The notes under the pieces are model-generated. The model saw only the letters and a program-made list of their open reading frames with translations, was not told the origin of the DNA and made no database searches. From Oscillospiraceae bacterium (GTDB taxonomy: Bacteria > Bacillota > Clostridia > Oscillospirales > JAKOTC01), in assembly GCA_035353335.1 (NCBI GenBank), contig DAOPZJ010000093.1, positions 1 through 5,732 on the forward strand: a DNA stretch of 5,732 bases, written 5' to 3'. Every line of letters begins with the position of its first letter. The first letter of the stretch is position 1. The translations under genes and the position numbers were made by a program. Positions 4,701-5,732 of this stretch are shown here, one piece after another.

Positions 4701-5732
4701 TGTTTTTACCTTCCTTTTTAAATTCAATTTTACCAACATGCTTGCTTGTATGTTGTTCTTTTAACCAATCTAAATAATCTTTAATACTCATAATTCCTTT
4801 TTTTACATCCTCTTTTCGTTTTTTGGCTTCCTTTATAAATTTATCTAAATCTGTTTTAAAATTTTTACCACGACTCCTTTCATATTTTCCCCGTTTAATG
4901 TTATAAACTAATTTATAGAGCCTAGTTGCCTCATCGGTTTTTGTCTTTTCAAGATAATGCTTATAGCTCATATAATCAACACACGTTTTGGTTTTATTTT
5001 GAGGTGATATATTATTACAATACACTGCGTCCGATCTAGTGGGTATAAAATAAGTTGAGCAGTTAAGACATTTTTTTATAATACATTCGTTATTAATCAT
5101 TTCATACAATAGGTAGTTGAATAATTCAGATATATAATTAAAAACGAGTTTTGACCCTATTCTATAAGTGATGGTTTTATCTGAGCTTTTCAAGTTTTCA
5201 CAAGCTATATTGAAAATCTCGGATGGATCATTTGAATCATTAACGTTACCGATTTTATTAGCATCTAAAAACTTTTTTAAATCTACAGCCATTTCACTTT
5301 TAACCTCTTGCGTGGCATTAAAACATAGTTCGTGATAATTTGGTTTATATCTGTATACATGATCATATATCAAAAATTTTTGTTTGCATGACAGTCCATT
5401 TTGTTCAATAAGGACTTTTTCAATAAATAAAACCAAATTGTTATAGTCTACATTCTCTAATTCTTTTTTAAGTAATAAAACTGCAGTTTCAATTTCTTTA
5501 TCGTCTTCTATGTGTGCATAGTCATCAGCTTCTATAATGTCATCAGCTTCTTTACTTTCTGGATCGTTTGAAAAGGATGCTCCCGTTAATTGTCCTACCA
5601 AAGAAATATAGTCTTTATTTAGATAATCAATAATAAAATCGTAATAATTTACTGCAACAGTATTCCTATCATCTATACTTTTACCTTGTTCTTGATTTTT
5701 ATCTTTGTCGGTTTTGGCGAATTTATCTCGGC
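4687..5732 (-). CDS. four-cysteine, probable zinc-binding protein, DUF6076-like, N-terminus beyond the window
   Basis: The frame is open from the right edge to a TGA at 4687-4689, giving 347 visible residues; the true start is outside. A TTG at 5599-5601 is only an internal leucine codon, since the frame continues upstream of it without a stop. Numbering from the first visible residue, cysteines 221, 224, 238 and 250 form C-x2-C-x13-C-x11-C within KKCLNCSTYFIPTRSDAVYC and the following TC, a likely structural zinc site. The region before it is acidic and helical (EADD, EDDKE). The tail after it is Lys/Arg-rich and probably helical, ending KEGKNNGIS. The CxNC-x-x-YFIPT-x-RSD-x-x-YC pattern with a basic helical tail is, from memory, that of DUF6076 proteins of Clostridia, whose function is unknown. 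The gene overlaps the integrase by 14 bases in the same direction, so a shared transcript is likely. Very AT-rich codon use suits acquired DNA. Confidence 0.8.
   Translation of the reverse strand, partial: RDKFAKTDKDKNQEQGKSIDDRNTVAVNYYDFIIDYLNKDYISLVGQLTGASFSNDPESKEADDIIEADDYAHIEDDKEIETAVLLLKKELENVDYNNLVLFIEKVLIEQNGLSCKQKFLIYDHVYRYKPNYHELCFNATQEVKSEMAVDLKKFLDANKIGNVNDSNDPSEIFNIACENLKSSDKTITYRIGSKLVFNYISELFNYLLYEMINNECIIKKCLNCSTYFIPTRSDAVYCNNISPQNKTKTCVDYMSYKHYLEKTKTDEATRLYKLVYNIKRGKYERSRGKNFKTDLDKFIKEAKKRKEDVKKGIMSIKDYLDWLKEQHTSKHVGKIEFKKEGKNNGIS
4709..4714 (-). promoter_or_regulatory. ribosome binding site GGAAGG that sets the integrase start
   Basis: On the minus strand AAAAGGAAGGT lies inside the last codons of the upstream gene, eight bases before the ATG at 4700. 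It is a moderate Shine-Dalgarno match. The alternative upstream ATG at 4739 lacks any purine-rich site, so the shorter protein is preferred. Confidence 0.65.

Larger units (their letters stand above)
3119..5732. mobile_element. end of an integrated genetic element (ICE, prophage or genomic island), partial
   Basis: An integrase gene reads toward a tRNA 3' end. The DNA changes from GC-rich to AT-rich close to 3160, and arm-like direct repeats sit between the integrase and the tRNA. The left boundary is uncertain. It could be inside the tRNA 3' half, in which case the visible tRNA end is the attL copy, or at the inverted repeat at 3157-3181. The right boundary is outside the window. No conjugation, phage structural, replication or excisionase gene is visible, so the class of element cannot be decided. 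Confidence 0.65.

Noticed and set aside
4592..4777. 61-codon plus-strand frame, and similar ones at 4068-4268 and 4120-4362
   Set aside because: They lie opposite the integrase gene or its overlap with the upstream gene, and have no recognisable product. The minus-strand gene with complete catalytic residues explains the region.
1..5732. CRISPR array, toxin-antitoxin pair, retron, restriction or other defence module
   Set aside because: No regularly spaced repeats, reverse transcriptase, nuclease motif or small gene pair is visible on either strand. Cargo of the element may lie beyond the right edge.

Overview
The window joins two kinds of DNA. Positions 1 to about 3160 look like the chromosome of a fairly GC-rich, Gram-positive-type bacterium. 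Evidence is AGGAGG ribosome binding, textbook TTGACA-N17-TATAAT promoters, a tRNA with encoded CCA, and a signal peptide style common in gut Clostridia. From about 3160 to the right edge the DNA is AT-rich and carries a tyrosine integrase, so it reads as one end of an integrated element. Two counted 60-base samples on the left are 60-63% GC (1801-1860, 2101-2160). Two on the right are 35% and 23% GC (5281-5340, 4801-4860). The exact taxon cannot be read from the sequence; a member of the Clostridia is an inference.

Left part: one large minus-strand gene fills 1-2449 and runs off the left edge. It encodes an exported protein of at least 816 residues that I do not recognise. It has its own perfect-consensus promoter (2530-2558), a short leader with a hairpin, and a strong ribosome binding site. 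The long plus-strand reading frames over it are antisense shadows. From about 2600 to 2965 there is no convincing gene.

Middle: a perfect-consensus promoter (2969-2997) drives a plus-strand initiator tRNA-fMet (3043-3118), followed by a strong hairpin terminator (3121-3155). Next comes a short AT-rich stretch holding a 9-bp inverted repeat with a 7-nt spacer and two tandem 11-bp direct repeats. These suit the core and arm sites of an integrase attachment region.

Right part: two minus-strand genes overlap by 14 bases and are probably co-transcribed toward the tRNA. The upstream one (4687 to beyond 5732) has a four-cysteine, probably zinc-binding, motif and resembles the DUF6076 group. The downstream one (3291-4700) is a tyrosine recombinase with all catalytic residues and an extra XRE/Cro-type helix-turn-helix set into its core-binding domain.

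How it fits together: the integrase next to the tRNA-fMet presumably inserted the element, either into the tRNA 3' end or into the AT-rich inverted repeat just beyond the terminator. The other end, the cargo and any excisionase lie outside the window. Nothing in view is clearly a new defence or signalling system. The most unusual items are the HTH-bearing integrase, its coupling to the zinc-motif protein, and the unrecognised, apparently strongly expressed exported protein.
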